Source: JAAZKA01 sp034926225 (GTDB lineage Bacteria > Bacillota > Clostridia > Oscillospirales > QAMX01). Taken from it: 64,000 nucleotides of DNA. The notes below the pieces were generated by a model. The model was not told the DNA's origin. It made no database searches and was given only the letters and a program-made list of their open reading frames with translations. Below, piece after piece: positions 53,051 through 61,552 of the stretch (the first letter of the stretch is position 1; every line of letters starts with the position of its first letter). The position numbers and the translations under genes are program-made. The stretch is taken from positions 1 through 64,000 of the forward strand of contig JAYFRF010000010.1 of NCBI GenBank assembly GCA_034926225.1, given 5' to 3'.

Positions 53051-53814
53051 AAACCGTGACCGCTGTCCGCTATGCGAATGCAGAACCCTGTCTTCTTGAC
53101 CTCTGGCTGCCCGACCACGTGGATGGGTTTACCACCGTTGTCATGATTCACGGCGGCGGGCTTGAAAATGGTTCGCGCGCGGGCGACGGTATCCGCGAAA
53201 ACGCCGAAGCGCTTGCCCGCTGCGGTATCGCCACGGTATCTCCCGATTATCGCATGTTTCCCGTCGCGAAATACCCCGACTTTGTCGAGGATGCCGCCGC
53301 CGTCGTCGCCTGGGTCAAGCGAGAAATCGCCTCCTACGGCGGTTCCGGACGCGTCTACGTCGGGGGACTTTCCGCCGGCGCGTATCTGTCAATGATGCTT
53401 TGCTTTGACCATTCCTGGCTTGCAAATTACGGCATTGCTCCTCTCGACATCGCGGGATATCTCCACGGCTCCGCACAGCCGACAAAGCACTTTAACGTGC
53501 TTAAGTACTCCGGCGACGATCCTCGCCGCGTCGTCATCGACGAAACCGCGCCCATCTTCCACATTACCCCCGGCCTCATCGCGCCGCCGATGCAGATTCT
53601 CGTCTCCGATGACGATATCACTAACCGCCGCGTGCAGAATGAGCTGCTTGTCGCGACCCTTGCCCATATGGGCTTTAATATGCAAAAAGTCGATTTCCGC
53701 ATGCTGCATGGAACGCACTGTTCCTTTGCGCGGGAGCAAGACGCCTTTGACAATCCCGTTTACGCGGGGATGATCTTAGAGTTTATGCGCAAATACTGCG
53801 GGGAGAATGTATAA
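53047..53814 (+). CDS. Alpha/beta hydrolase (esterase-like)
   Basis: 255 aa. Oxyanion-hole HGGG in VVMIHGGGLENGSR, nucleophile Ser in VGGLSAGAYLSMM, acid in SDDDITNRR and His in LHGTHCSFAR. It resembles carboxylesterases of the HGGG (hormone-sensitive-lipase-like) type. No signal peptide. ATGA overlap with the ligase-like gene; 8-nt overlap with lrgB. It may deacylate a cell-envelope or sugar ester. Confidence 0.87.
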   Translation: MKTVTAVRYANAEPCLLDLWLPDHVDGFTTVVMIHGGGLENGSRAGDGIRENAEALARCGIATVSPDYRMFPVAKYPDFVEDAAAVVAWVKREIASYGGSGRVYVGGLSAGAYLSMMLCFDHSWLANYGIAPLDIAGYLHGSAQPTKHFNVLKYSGDDPRRVVIDETAPIFHITPGLIAPPMQILVSDDDITNRRVQNELLVATLAHMGFNMQKVDFRMLHGTHCSFAREQDAFDNPVYAGMILEFMRKYCGENV

Positions 53815-54517
53815 CGTGGGTACGGTCGTCGATATCATACAGTCCGGCAGCTATTTCGGACTTATTTTAACCCTTTGCGCCTTTTTTGCCGGCCGCTGGG
53901 TCACGAAAAAGACCGGTATCCGCGCCTTAAACCCCATGGTCTTCGCGATGGTCGTGATCGTCGCCGCGCTGCTCATTTTTAAGCTCGATTACGAAAGCTA
54001 CTACGAAAGCGCGCAGATCATTTCCTTCCTGCTCGGCCCTACCACCGTGGCGCTGGCGATTCCCCTCTACCGTCAGGTGAAGGTCTTAAAGCAGAACTGG
54101 TGGCTTATCCTCATCTCCGTCGCCTGCGGAGCGCTATCCGCCATGCTCTTTATCTGTGCCTTCAGCATTCTTGCGAAAATCGATCCGATGATTTATCGGT
54201 CTATCATGAGTAAGTCCATCACCAGCGCCATCGCGCTTGGCATTACCGCCGAATTCGGCGGTATGCCGGAGCTGACGATTTTCGCTGTGACCATTACCGG
54301 TATCACGGGCGCGACCTTCGGACTGATCGCCTGCCGCCTGTTCCGTATTAAAGAGCCCGTAGCCGTCGGTCTTGCCATGGGTACCTCCGCCCACGCGATC
54401 GGCACCTCCTGCGCTCTTGAAGCGGGAGAGGTCGAAGGCTCTATGGCCGGCCTTGCCATCGCGACCGCCGGGATTATCTCCGTTATCGCTGCTCCCTATA
54501 TCGCCTATCTGGTATAA
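53807..54517 (+). CDS. lrgB: LrgB/CidB family protein
   Basis: 236 aa, about seven membrane helices. Family blocks: MSKSITSAIALGITAEFGGMPELT and GLAMGTSAHAIGTSCALEAGEVEGSMAGLAIA. Usually encoded next to lrgA; here it ends an operon with DUF4330, ligase and esterase genes. ATG 53807 overlaps the esterase gene; GTG 53816 with GGGGAG eleven bases upstream is an alternative start. Confidence 0.93.
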   Translation: MYNVGTVVDIIQSGSYFGLILTLCAFFAGRWVTKKTGIRALNPMVFAMVVIVAALLIFKLDYESYYESAQIISFLLGPTTVALAIPLYRQVKVLKQNWWLILISVACGALSAMLFICAFSILAKIDPMIYRSIMSKSITSAIALGITAEFGGMPELTIFAVTITGITGATFGLIACRLFRIKEPVAVGLAMGTSAHAIGTSCALEAGEVEGSMAGLAIATAGIISVIAAPYIAYLV

Positions 54518-54577
54518 CGGTATAGCGGCAGCCAATATTCACCAAAATATCCTAGCTGATTTTGTGCATTATGACGC

Positions 54578-54606
54578 TTGCAGAACGTACACTATTATGG
54601 TATCAT
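54578..54606 (+). promoter_or_regulatory. Promoter of the reverse rubrerythrin gene
   Basis: TTGCAG (54578-54583), 17-bp spacer ending TGG, TATCAT (54601-54606). Confidence 0.65.
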
Positions 54607-54656
54607 ATAGTCACACCAAAAAAGGCTATTAATTACTTACAGGAGGATATTGGAAT

Positions 54657-55202
54657 ATGAAAAAGTGGGTTTGTACGGTTTGCGGCTATGTTTATGAAGG
54701 CGAGAATCCTCCGGAGCATTGCCCGCAGTGTAAGGCGCCGGCATCCAAGTTCGTCGAGCAGAAGGGCGAAGTAACCTGGGCCTGCGACCATGTTGTCGGC
54801 GTCGCGAAGGGCGTTGACGAGCGTGTGATCGAGGGGCTGCGCGCGAATTTTACCGGCGAGTGCACCGAAGTCGGCATGTACCTCGCCATGGCACGCGTCG
54901 CGGAGCGCGAGGGATATCCGGAAGTCGGCGCGTTTTACAAGCTTGCGGCGCATGAGGAAGCCGAACATGCGGCGAAATTTGCCGAGCTTCTGGGTGAAGT
55001 CATCACCGACAGCACGAAGAAAAACCTTGAGCTGCGCGCGGAAGCCGAGAACGGTGCGACGGCCGGGAAGCTTGCGCTTGCGAAGCTCGCCAAGGAGTTA
55101 AACCTCGACGCGATCCATGACACCGTCCACGAGATGGCCAAGGACGAAGCCCGTCACGGCCGTGCGTTCACGGGTCTGCTCGCCCGTTATTTTAACAAGT
55201 AA
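54657..55202 (+). CDS. Reverse rubrerythrin
   Basis: 181 aa. A rubredoxin domain comes first (KWVCTVCGYVYEGENPPEHCPQCKAPASKF, two CxxC pairs) and a ferritin-like four-helix domain second (FTGECTEVGMYLAMARVAEREGYPE, AAHEEAEHAAKF, DEARHGRAFTGLL with ExxH motifs). This is the inverse order of classical rubrerythrin and matches the clostridial revRbr that reduces peroxide and oxygen with NADH-derived electrons. Protects an anaerobe from oxidative stress. Single-gene transcript bounded by a promoter and a terminator. Confidence 0.94.
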   Translation: MKKWVCTVCGYVYEGENPPEHCPQCKAPASKFVEQKGEVTWACDHVVGVAKGVDERVIEGLRANFTGECTEVGMYLAMARVAEREGYPEVGAFYKLAAHEEAEHAAKFAELLGEVITDSTKKNLELRAEAENGATAGKLALAKLAKELNLDAIHDTVHEMAKDEARHGRAFTGLLARYFNK

Positions 55203-55217
55203 AACACAATATACACG

Positions 55218-55262
55218 AAAAGTCAGCCGCCTGAAGATCTTCAGGCGGCTGACTTTTAGCTT
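55218..55262. terminator. Terminator after the reverse rubrerythrin gene
   Basis: A perfect 40-bp palindrome (20-bp arms, 55218-55257) ending in TTTT. It is A-rich on the left and T-rich on the right, a textbook intrinsic terminator. Confidence 0.88.
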
Positions 55263-55278
55263 GCCTTATGCGGAAGGA

Positions 55279-55307
55279 TTGACAGAACCTATGAAACGTG
55301 GTACAAT
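55279..55307 (+). promoter_or_regulatory. Promoter of the MATE gene
   Basis: Consensus TTGACA (55279-55284), 17-bp spacer ending TGG, TACAAT (55302-55307). Confidence 0.8.
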
Positions 55308-55371
55308 CTCTACTATTGCAATTTTAGTATAAACGGGAAGGCGAGCGGTATTTGGGAGGCGGAAACCGACG

Positions 55372-56742
55372 GTGAAATTGTTCAAACACGGCGACGCGGA
55401 TATGACGCAGGGCGTCATATGGAAGCAGCTGCTGGAATTCTCCATTCCGATGGCGATCGGGTTGTTATTTCAACAGCTATATAACACCGTCGATACGGTC
55501 GTCGTAGGACGCTTTGTCGGCAAGGAGGCGCTTGCGGCGGTCGGCAGTACCAGCAGTATCGTCAACATGCTCGTCGGCCTGTGCGCGGGGCTTTCCACGG
55601 GCGCGAGCGTCGTTATCTCGCAGACCTACGGCGCGCGCGATTATGAGAAGCTGCATGATGCGGTGCATACGACGATTACCGTGACCTTTATCCTTTGTGT
55701 GGTGGCGACATTCGCCGGGATGGCAATCGTGTCGCCCATGCTGCGGGCAATGGATACGCCGGCGGATGTATTTCCGGAGGCGGAGCAGTATCTGATGATT
55801 TACTTTGCCGGTATTTCCGGTCTTTTATTATATAATATGGGCTCCGGTATCCTGCGCGCGGTGGGGGATTCGACGCGGCCCTTATACTTCCTGTGTTTTT
55901 CGGCAGTAGTCAATATTGTTTTCGATTTGGTTTTTGTGGTATCCTGCGGTCTGGGTGTAGCGGGTGTCGCTTATGCGACGATTCTGTCCCAGTTTTTATC
56001 CGCGGTGCTCGTTTTCTTTGTTTTGACAAAGACGAAAGCGCCTTACGGCATCCATTGGAAGAAGCTGTGTATCCGCCGCGATGTCTTGAAGAGGATTTTC
56101 TCCATCGGCATGCCCTCCGGCATTCAGCAGGCGCTTACCTCGTTCTCGAACGTCTTCGTACAGGCGTATATCAACTTCTTCGGCTCCGCGTGCATGGCCG
56201 GATGGTCGGCGTGCAGCAAGCTAGACGTGTTTATCCTTATCCCCGTCCAGAGTATCGCACTGGCGTCGACCACGTTCGTCGGCCAGAATGTCGGCGCGCA
56301 AAAGCTTGGACGTGCCAAGGACGGCATCCGCCAGGCGATCACCATGGCTCTGATCATTACCGCGGTGCTGAGCGCCGTCGTGATCCCGCTGCGCCGCCCT
56401 CTGCTGACGTTGTTCACCGAGGAATACGACGTCCTCGATTACGGCGCACGCTTTGTCAGCCTCATCGCGCCGTTCTATGTGACGGTTTGCTTTAATCAAA
56501 TCTATGGCGGCGCGCTGCGCGGTACTGGCGACGCACGTACGCCGATGCTCGTCATGCTCGGCTCCTTTGTCGTTTTCCGTCAGATTTTCCTTTATGTCAC
56601 AAAGCTCTTAAACGGCGGCTTCATTCCCGTAGCCCTTGCATACCCGATGGGATGGATCTGCTGCAGCATTCTGATGATTTATTTCTACCGCCGTGCGCCG
56701 ATCAGCCACGCCAAGTCGGAGGAAGCTGCCAAAGCCGCGTGA
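55372..56742 (+). CDS. MATE family efflux transporter
   Basis: 456 aa, twelve membrane helices. Conserved opening IPMAIGLLFQQLYNTVDTVVVGRFVGKEALAAVGST and the second-half repeat SIGMPSGIQQALTSFSNVFVQAYINFFG. Exports cationic drugs or metabolites with Na+ or H+. GTG at 55372 follows GGGAGG at a long 12-nt spacing; ATG 55402 is a possible later start. Confidence 0.94.
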   Translation: MKLFKHGDADMTQGVIWKQLLEFSIPMAIGLLFQQLYNTVDTVVVGRFVGKEALAAVGSTSSIVNMLVGLCAGLSTGASVVISQTYGARDYEKLHDAVHTTITVTFILCVVATFAGMAIVSPMLRAMDTPADVFPEAEQYLMIYFAGISGLLLYNMGSGILRAVGDSTRPLYFLCFSAVVNIVFDLVFVVSCGLGVAGVAYATILSQFLSAVLVFFVLTKTKAPYGIHWKKLCIRRDVLKRIFSIGMPSGIQQALTSFSNVFVQAYINFFGSACMAGWSACSKLDVFILIPVQSIALASTTFVGQNVGAQKLGRAKDGIRQAITMALIITAVLSAVVIPLRRPLLTLFTEEYDVLDYGARFVSLIAPFYVTVCFNQIYGGALRGTGDARTPMLVMLGSFVVFRQIFLYVTKLLNGGFIPVALAYPMGWICCSILMIYFYRRAPISHAKSEEAAKAA

Positions 56743-56750
56743 TGACAAAT

Positions 56751-56798
56751 AACAGAGTCTGCCCCGAAAGAAAACTTTTAGGACAGACTCTGTTTTTT
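56751..56798. terminator. Terminator between MATE and Gfo/Idh/MocA genes
   Basis: Stem ACAGAGTCTG/CAGACTCTGT (56752-56761 with 56784-56793) and T6 on the plus strand. It lies between converging genes. Confidence 0.85.
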
Positions 56799-56815
56799 GT
56801 ATTATGGGAAATTTA

Positions 56816-57838
56816 TCAGATGGCGCTCGCCAGCAGCAGCTCCACCATATCCATGGTTTTCGCGGAGTCCTCGATGGGGCAGATCGTCTTGCCGCCGGTG
56901 CGGATGGCGTTGAAGAAGTCGATATCCTCAGACTTGTAGCCGTAATATTGATGGTACAGTTCGCCGCCCGCGATTTCGAGACCGCTGATTTTCTCAATCG
57001 ACGGACCGGAGACGCCCGCCGCGCTGATGGAATACTGCGTCTTGCCGTCGCCGTACATGATCGTCGCTTCACAGGCCGCGCTGCCGAAGCCGAGGTTAAT
57101 GAACGCCGTTGCGCCGGGGCCATGAATCGTGAAATCATGGACGCGGCCCGCGCTCTGATAATTGGAGCGCAGCGTGCCGGTGACGCCGTTTTTAAAGCGG
57201 ATGACGGACGACCAGGCGTTATCGACCGGGCTGTTGTTGCGCGCGATGACCGTCGCGGCTTTCTCCGGCTCGGAGCCCGCGAGATAGCGTACGAGATCGA
57301 CCGCGTGAACGATGTCGCAGACGAAGGCGGATGCGTAGTGCCAGCCGGACGCGACATCGGAATACTTGATAAACATGCCGTCTACCTGCGTAAACTCCGT
57401 GACCTCACGCATACGAGAGAGGACATGCTGCACGAGCGGCACCGCACGGCGGTTCATCGCCGCACCGCAGACGACGCCTTTGGCCGCCGCCTGACGCGCC
57501 AGACTGTGCGCCTGATAGGACGTGATGCCCGCGGGCTTCTCAAGCAGGCAGTTGCGTCCCGACTGGATGACGTCATGCGCAACGCGGTACATCTTGTCGC
57601 ACTGGACTAAGACGAGAACGCCGTCCAGTTCTTCGTTGGCAAGAAACTCGAAATGGCTCGTATAAAGCTTTTTGAATCCGTATTTTTCCTTTGCGGCGGT
57701 TGCTTTTTCGATGTGCTCATCGCAGACGGCGGTGAGTTCAATCGCGCCGGTGTCCGCGATCTCGCGCAGAGACGGAAAGTGTACGCCGTTGGCAATGCCG
57801 CCGGCACCGATTACGCCGATTTTTAAAACCTTGTCCAT
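56816..57838 (-). CDS. Gfo/Idh/MocA family oxidoreductase
   Basis: 340 aa. IGVIGAGGIANGVHFPSLREI, LEKPAG with the catalytic Lys, and AAMNRRAVPLVQHVL. Last gene of the unit nitrilase, Gfo, Gfo; gap 30 nt to the gene before it. NAD-dependent sugar or inositol oxidation is likely; substrate unknown. A GGAGG site precedes the ATG. Confidence 0.9.
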   Translation of the reverse strand: MDKVLKIGVIGAGGIANGVHFPSLREIADTGAIELTAVCDEHIEKATAAKEKYGFKKLYTSHFEFLANEELDGVLVLVQCDKMYRVAHDVIQSGRNCLLEKPAGITSYQAHSLARQAAAKGVVCGAAMNRRAVPLVQHVLSRMREVTEFTQVDGMFIKYSDVASGWHYASAFVCDIVHAVDLVRYLAGSEPEKAATVIARNNSPVDNAWSSVIRFKNGVTGTLRSNYQSAGRVHDFTIHGPGATAFINLGFGSAACEATIMYGDGKTQYSISAAGVSGPSIEKISGLEIAGGELYHQYYGYKSEDIDFFNAIRTGGKTICPIEDSAKTMDMVELLLASAI

Positions 57839-57868
57839 GAATGAAAGCCTCCTTTTAGAGATTCGCCC

Positions 57869-59038
57869 TTACGGGTGATCAAACATAAAATCGTATTCGT
57901 CGCGGGCGATTTTAACCGGGAGCCCCAGCCGCGCCGATTCGCGTGCTTTGAGCGACATGCATGTCGCTCTCGCGCCCGCCAGCGCGTCGCAGGGGGAGTC
58001 CGCGCCTTCAAGAATGATATCCGCCAGTCCGTCGAGCAGCGAGTAGTGTCCCTTATCTACTTCCGGGAAGGCAAACTGCATGGACTCCGAGACGGCGGCG
58101 TTGCGCGCGCGCACTTTGTTGATGTACAGGTTCGCTCCTTCGCCCTCGGTGACCTCCGGATACGGGTCCCGCTTTAGGGGGTAGTTTTTCTTGAAGAAAT
58201 CCGGGCGGCCGCCGACACGAAGCTGAAGATAATGGTCAAGCTCCATCGCCATGCCGTCGTGGTAGATTTCGATCAGCTCCTTGGGGTGGTCGAAGCTGCC
58301 GGTGGACGCGTCGAAGATCGTGCAGATCGAGCCGTCCTCGAAAGAGACGGTGACCGACATATTCGTGCGCGACCAGCCCTCGGTATAGATCTTCACCGGG
58401 TCGGCACGCATGAAATAGCAGGCAAGGTCGAAGAAATGGCACAGCTCGCCGATGATCGTACCCATGCCGACGAACTCATCGAAGGCGTAGGCCTTGAAGC
58501 TTGCGACGTCGTCGTTGATGCGCATGAGGATCATCGTCGCGTCCTGCTCCCGCAGCCGGACGTCCGTACCGTAACGCTTATACCGCCACGGGCAGTCCGC
58601 CGGATGCGTCTGCTGATCACGCAGCAGGGCGAGAGCGTCCGTCATGATCGGCGCGCGGCGGCGGTTGAAGCCGACGATCAGCTTCACGCCGTTCTCCGAT
58701 ACCGCGCGCTGGATTTTGTAGCTTTCCTCCGGCGTCGTGGACATCGGCTTTTCCACATAGATATGCTTTATCGCCTCTGCCGCTTCCCGGATGAGCCGCT
58801 CCCGGATGTTATGCGTCGTCAGAATCAGGACGCCCTCCACCTCCGGGTCGGAAAGCACTTCCCGGTAATCCGACGTTGTGCGCTCGGGCGTGTAATTTGT
58901 GCGGACATAGGCAAGGTTTTCTTCCGACAAATCACAGCAGTACTTGATTCGGAAACGAGGGTTTGAAAACGCGTTGGGCAGATGGACGTCCCGGGCAATA
59001 TGGCCGCAGCCGATAATACCGATGCAGGCTTTACGCAT
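57869..59038 (-). CDS. Gfo/Idh/MocA family oxidoreductase
   Basis: 389 aa. GIIGCGHIARDVHLPNAF, VEKPMSTTPEESYKI and VGFNRRRAPIMTDAL identify an inositol-2-dehydrogenase-like branch; YGTDVRLREQDATMILMRINDDVASFKAYAFDEF is a distinctive internal region. Follows the nitrilase gene after 12 nt. Two different dehydrogenases plus an amidase suggest a nitrogen-bearing sugar or cyclitol. Confidence 0.9.
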   Translation of the reverse strand: MRKACIGIIGCGHIARDVHLPNAFSNPRFRIKYCCDLSEENLAYVRTNYTPERTTSDYREVLSDPEVEGVLILTTHNIRERLIREAAEAIKHIYVEKPMSTTPEESYKIQRAVSENGVKLIVGFNRRRAPIMTDALALLRDQQTHPADCPWRYKRYGTDVRLREQDATMILMRINDDVASFKAYAFDEFVGMGTIIGELCHFFDLACYFMRADPVKIYTEGWSRTNMSVTVSFEDGSICTIFDASTGSFDHPKELIEIYHDGMAMELDHYLQLRVGGRPDFFKKNYPLKRDPYPEVTEGEGANLYINKVRARNAAVSESMQFAFPEVDKGHYSLLDGLADIILEGADSPCDALAGARATCMSLKARESARLGLPVKIARDEYDFMFDHP

Positions 59039-59050
59039 AGAAGGCCCCCC

Positions 59051-59998
59051 TTACGGCTCGATCATGCCGGGAGCATGGCGGTGCGCCATCGCGCCGGCGA
59101 AGTAGTCGTCGAGCAGAGTGATGTTGAATTCGCGGACAATATCCATTGCGGACACTTCGTCGGTTTCGGAGGTTAAAAGCACCGCGCCGACGTTGCCGGG
59201 GTCGTAGACCTTGACCGCCGTACCGTACTTGCGCCGCGCCGCGTCCAGCTTCTCCCAGTTATAGTCGAGGTGGACGACCGCGTAGTCGAGGTTTGCCGTG
59301 GCGGTGACATAGGGGAAGTAGTTCGTGCTGTGGGCGACTTTCGTGCCGAGCGGGTTGACGATCGCACACTCATTCTGGAAGATCGCGCCTAAAAACCACG
59401 AACGACAGGAGTATGCCCAGAAGCTCTGGACAAAGTCGTTGCCATGGTACTGAGAGCAGAAGACGATCAGCTCGGGCTGACTTTTAACGTACTTACAGCG
59501 CAGCTCCTCGAAATTGAGGTCGAAGCAGATCGCGCCCGCGACACGGCCGAAATCCGTCTTGATGATCGGCGCGTCCTTGCCGAACAGCATATGATTCTTC
59601 GTATTCTCGGTATCGACGAGATGATTCTTATTATAGAACCCGTCGATGCCCCCGGTGCGGTTGATGAAAACGGTCTGATTGCGCTTGGTGTCATCCGGAT
59701 AGACGGGCCCATAGTTATACGCGATGTTTACCTGATGCTCCCGGGCATATGCCATCAGATGGTCACGGATGCGGTCGCGGCGTGCATCGTAGTAGGCGCG
59801 CTTTTGCTCGGGGGTGTGCGACGGATAGCGGTCGAAGGCTTCGGGCAGCGCGATGAGGTCGGGATGATCCGGCAGAACCGGCGCCATGGCACGGTCGAGA
59901 TACTCCATCGAGCGGGCGACGGCGGCATTCATGTCGGTACCGTCGTCTGCCGGAAGCCCGATGCGGGAAATGGCGGACAATTTGACGTATCTGGCCAT
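59051..59998 (-). CDS. Carbon-nitrogen hydrolase (nitrilase superfamily)
   Basis: 315 aa. The Glu-Lys-Cys triad is visible: LIALPEAFD, IDGFYNKNHLV, GAICFDLNFEEL. Members hydrolyse amides, nitriles or carbamoyl groups. GGAGG lies just before the ATG. First gene of a three-gene minus-strand operon with two Gfo/Idh/MocA enzymes behind a consensus promoter. Confidence 0.92.
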   Translation of the reverse strand: MARYVKLSAISRIGLPADDGTDMNAAVARSMEYLDRAMAPVLPDHPDLIALPEAFDRYPSHTPEQKRAYYDARRDRIRDHLMAYAREHQVNIAYNYGPVYPDDTKRNQTVFINRTGGIDGFYNKNHLVDTENTKNHMLFGKDAPIIKTDFGRVAGAICFDLNFEELRCKYVKSQPELIVFCSQYHGNDFVQSFWAYSCRSWFLGAIFQNECAIVNPLGTKVAHSTNYFPYVTATANLDYAVVHLDYNWEKLDAARRKYGTAVKVYDPGNVGAVLLTSETDEVSAMDIVREFNITLLDDYFAGAMAHRHAPGMIEP

Positions 59999-60054
59999 AT
60001 GTACCCTCCAAAAATAGGCTAAAATTTTATAAAACCGGGATATCGCTTGCTTTC

Positions 60055-60082
60055 ATTATATACGAAAACCTTCTTCTGTCAA
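60055..60082 (-). promoter_or_regulatory. Promoter of the nitrilase-Gfo-Gfo operon
   Basis: Minus strand TTGACA (60077-60082), 16-bp spacer, TATAAT (60055-60060). The 59999-60293 gap otherwise holds only the divergent GNAT promoter and a short CGCATATGCG palindrome near 60172. Confidence 0.8.
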
Positions 60083-60220
60083 ACGAAAACAGAGCGAAAG
60101 CCCCGATTTATCAAACAGAACACACAAAGCGTTAAATCCACAGCTTCACCGCATCGCTATGGTCGCTTCCGCATATGCGAAAGGATCTGCGGTTAGAGCG
60201 ATTCGGGGGCTTGTTTATGC

Positions 60221-60249
60221 TTGCGTTTTGCGGGCGTTTGGTATATAGT
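60221..60249 (+). promoter_or_regulatory. Promoter of the GNAT gene
   Basis: TTGCGT (60221-60226), 17-bp spacer, TATAGT (60244-60249). Moderate match. Confidence 0.5.
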
Positions 60250-60293
60250 AGTGACGTGAGTATGAAGACTGGATACAAAAGGGAGGAACAGGC

Positions 60294-60776
60294 ATGGAGG
60301 AGATCGTGATCACCGCCGCCGAATCGGAGTATATTGAGCCAGCCGTTCAAATCGCCATCGCGGCATGGACGCCGATTCGGGAGATTTTCAGAGAGGAACT
60401 GGGAGACGAGCTGTATGAAGGCTTTTTTGCCGGTTGGCAGGCTTCCAAGCGGCGGGACGTGGAGAGAGGACTGCAAAGTGGGCGCGGTTATGTCGCGCTG
60501 CTGGACGGCCGCGTCGTAGGGTTTATCAGTTATACGCTTTCCGACGACAGAAAAATCGGAACGATCGGCACCAATGCCGTTGCCCCTGATTGCCGGGGCA
60601 AAGGCATCGGACCGCGTCTTTATGCGTTCGTGCAGGAAAGGATGCGGGGAGAGGGCGCTGAATTTGCACAGGTGGAAACCGGCGGCGACGAAGGCCACGC
60701 GCCGGCGCGCCGCGCGTATGAAAAAGCAGGCTTCGAACGATTCTTGCCGCAAAGATGCTATTTTAAAAAGCTGTAA
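60294..60776 (+). CDS. GNAT family N-acetyltransferase
   Basis: 160 aa. The acetyl-CoA loop is in VAPDCRGKGIGPRLYAFVQERM and the C-terminal ARRAYEKAGFERF is typical of GNAT. Acceptor substrate not predictable. GGGAGG precedes the ATG. DUF5131 follows after 35 nt. Confidence 0.92.
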   Translation: MEEIVITAAESEYIEPAVQIAIAAWTPIREIFREELGDELYEGFFAGWQASKRRDVERGLQSGRGYVALLDGRVVGFISYTLSDDRKIGTIGTNAVAPDCRGKGIGPRLYAFVQERMRGEGAEFAQVETGGDEGHAPARRAYEKAGFERFLPQRCYFKKL

Positions 60777-60811
60777 GAACCAAAAACGTAAAAAAGGGGG
60801 AATTGTAGGCC

Positions 60812-61552
60812 ATGGAGGGCGCGTGGAATCCATGGCACGGCTGCCGGAAATATTCGGCGGGGTGCCAAAACTGTTACGTCTACCGGCGCGATACCTCCGT
60901 CGGGCGGGACGCGTCCGTAGTGCGCAAAACCGCCGATTATGCCCTTGGCACACGTAAAAACCGCGACGGCAGCTATAAAATCCCCTCCGGAACGCAAATA
61001 TTCCTCTGCATGACCTCCGATTTCTTTCTGGACGACGCCGACCCATGGCGGGACGAGATCTGGGATATGGTACGCGTCCGCCGCGACCTGCGGTTCTTTA
61101 TTATCACCAAGCGCATTCTCCGCGTAAAAGACTGCCTGCCGGACGACTGGGGCGACGGCTGGGAGCATGTGGCTTTTGGATGCACCGTCGAGAATCAAGC
61201 CGCCTGCGATACGCGGATACAAGAGTTTTTATCCCTCCCGCTGCGTCACCGCTTTCTGATCTGCGAGCCGCTTTTAGAAGAAATCATCCTCGAACCATAC
61301 CTGACGTCCCAGATCGAACGCGTGATTGCGGGAGGAGAATCGGGTGAGCAGGCGAGAGTGTGCGATTACGCATGGATCGTATCTCTGCGTGATCAGTGCG
61401 TCAGACGCGGAGTGCCGTTCTGGTTTAAGCAGACAGGCGCGTACTTTCGCCGGGACGGACGCGTTTATGACATCCCCCGCGAACGCCAAGGTACACAGGC
61501 GCGTCGTATGGCGCTTGACACGACGGGAGGTCAGCCGACCTCCCCGGCGTAA
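60812..61552 (+). CDS. DUF5131 (Gp37/Gp68-like) protein
   Basis: 246 aa. The family start WNPWHGCRKYSAGCQNCYVYR contains the conserved cysteine cluster of a likely metal or Fe-S site; FLCMTSDFF, FIITKRILRV and WEHVAFGCTVENQ follow, with CEPLLEEI and VIAGGESG. Relatives occur in phages and bacterial chromosomes; the function is not established. No other phage gene is near. Its 3' end overlaps the SLH gene by 22 bp (converging). Confidence 0.9.
   Translation: MEGAWNPWHGCRKYSAGCQNCYVYRRDTSVGRDASVVRKTADYALGTRKNRDGSYKIPSGTQIFLCMTSDFFLDDADPWRDEIWDMVRVRRDLRFFIITKRILRVKDCLPDDWGDGWEHVAFGCTVENQAACDTRIQEFLSLPLRHRFLICEPLLEEIILEPYLTSQIERVIAGGESGEQARVCDYAWIVSLRDQCVRRGVPFWFKQTGAYFRRDGRVYDIPRERQGTQARRMALDTTGGQPTSPA

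Noticed and set aside
60812..61552. Prophage remnant suggested by DUF5131
   Set aside because: The family also occurs as single chromosomal genes, and no integrase, capsid or att-like repeat was seen nearby.
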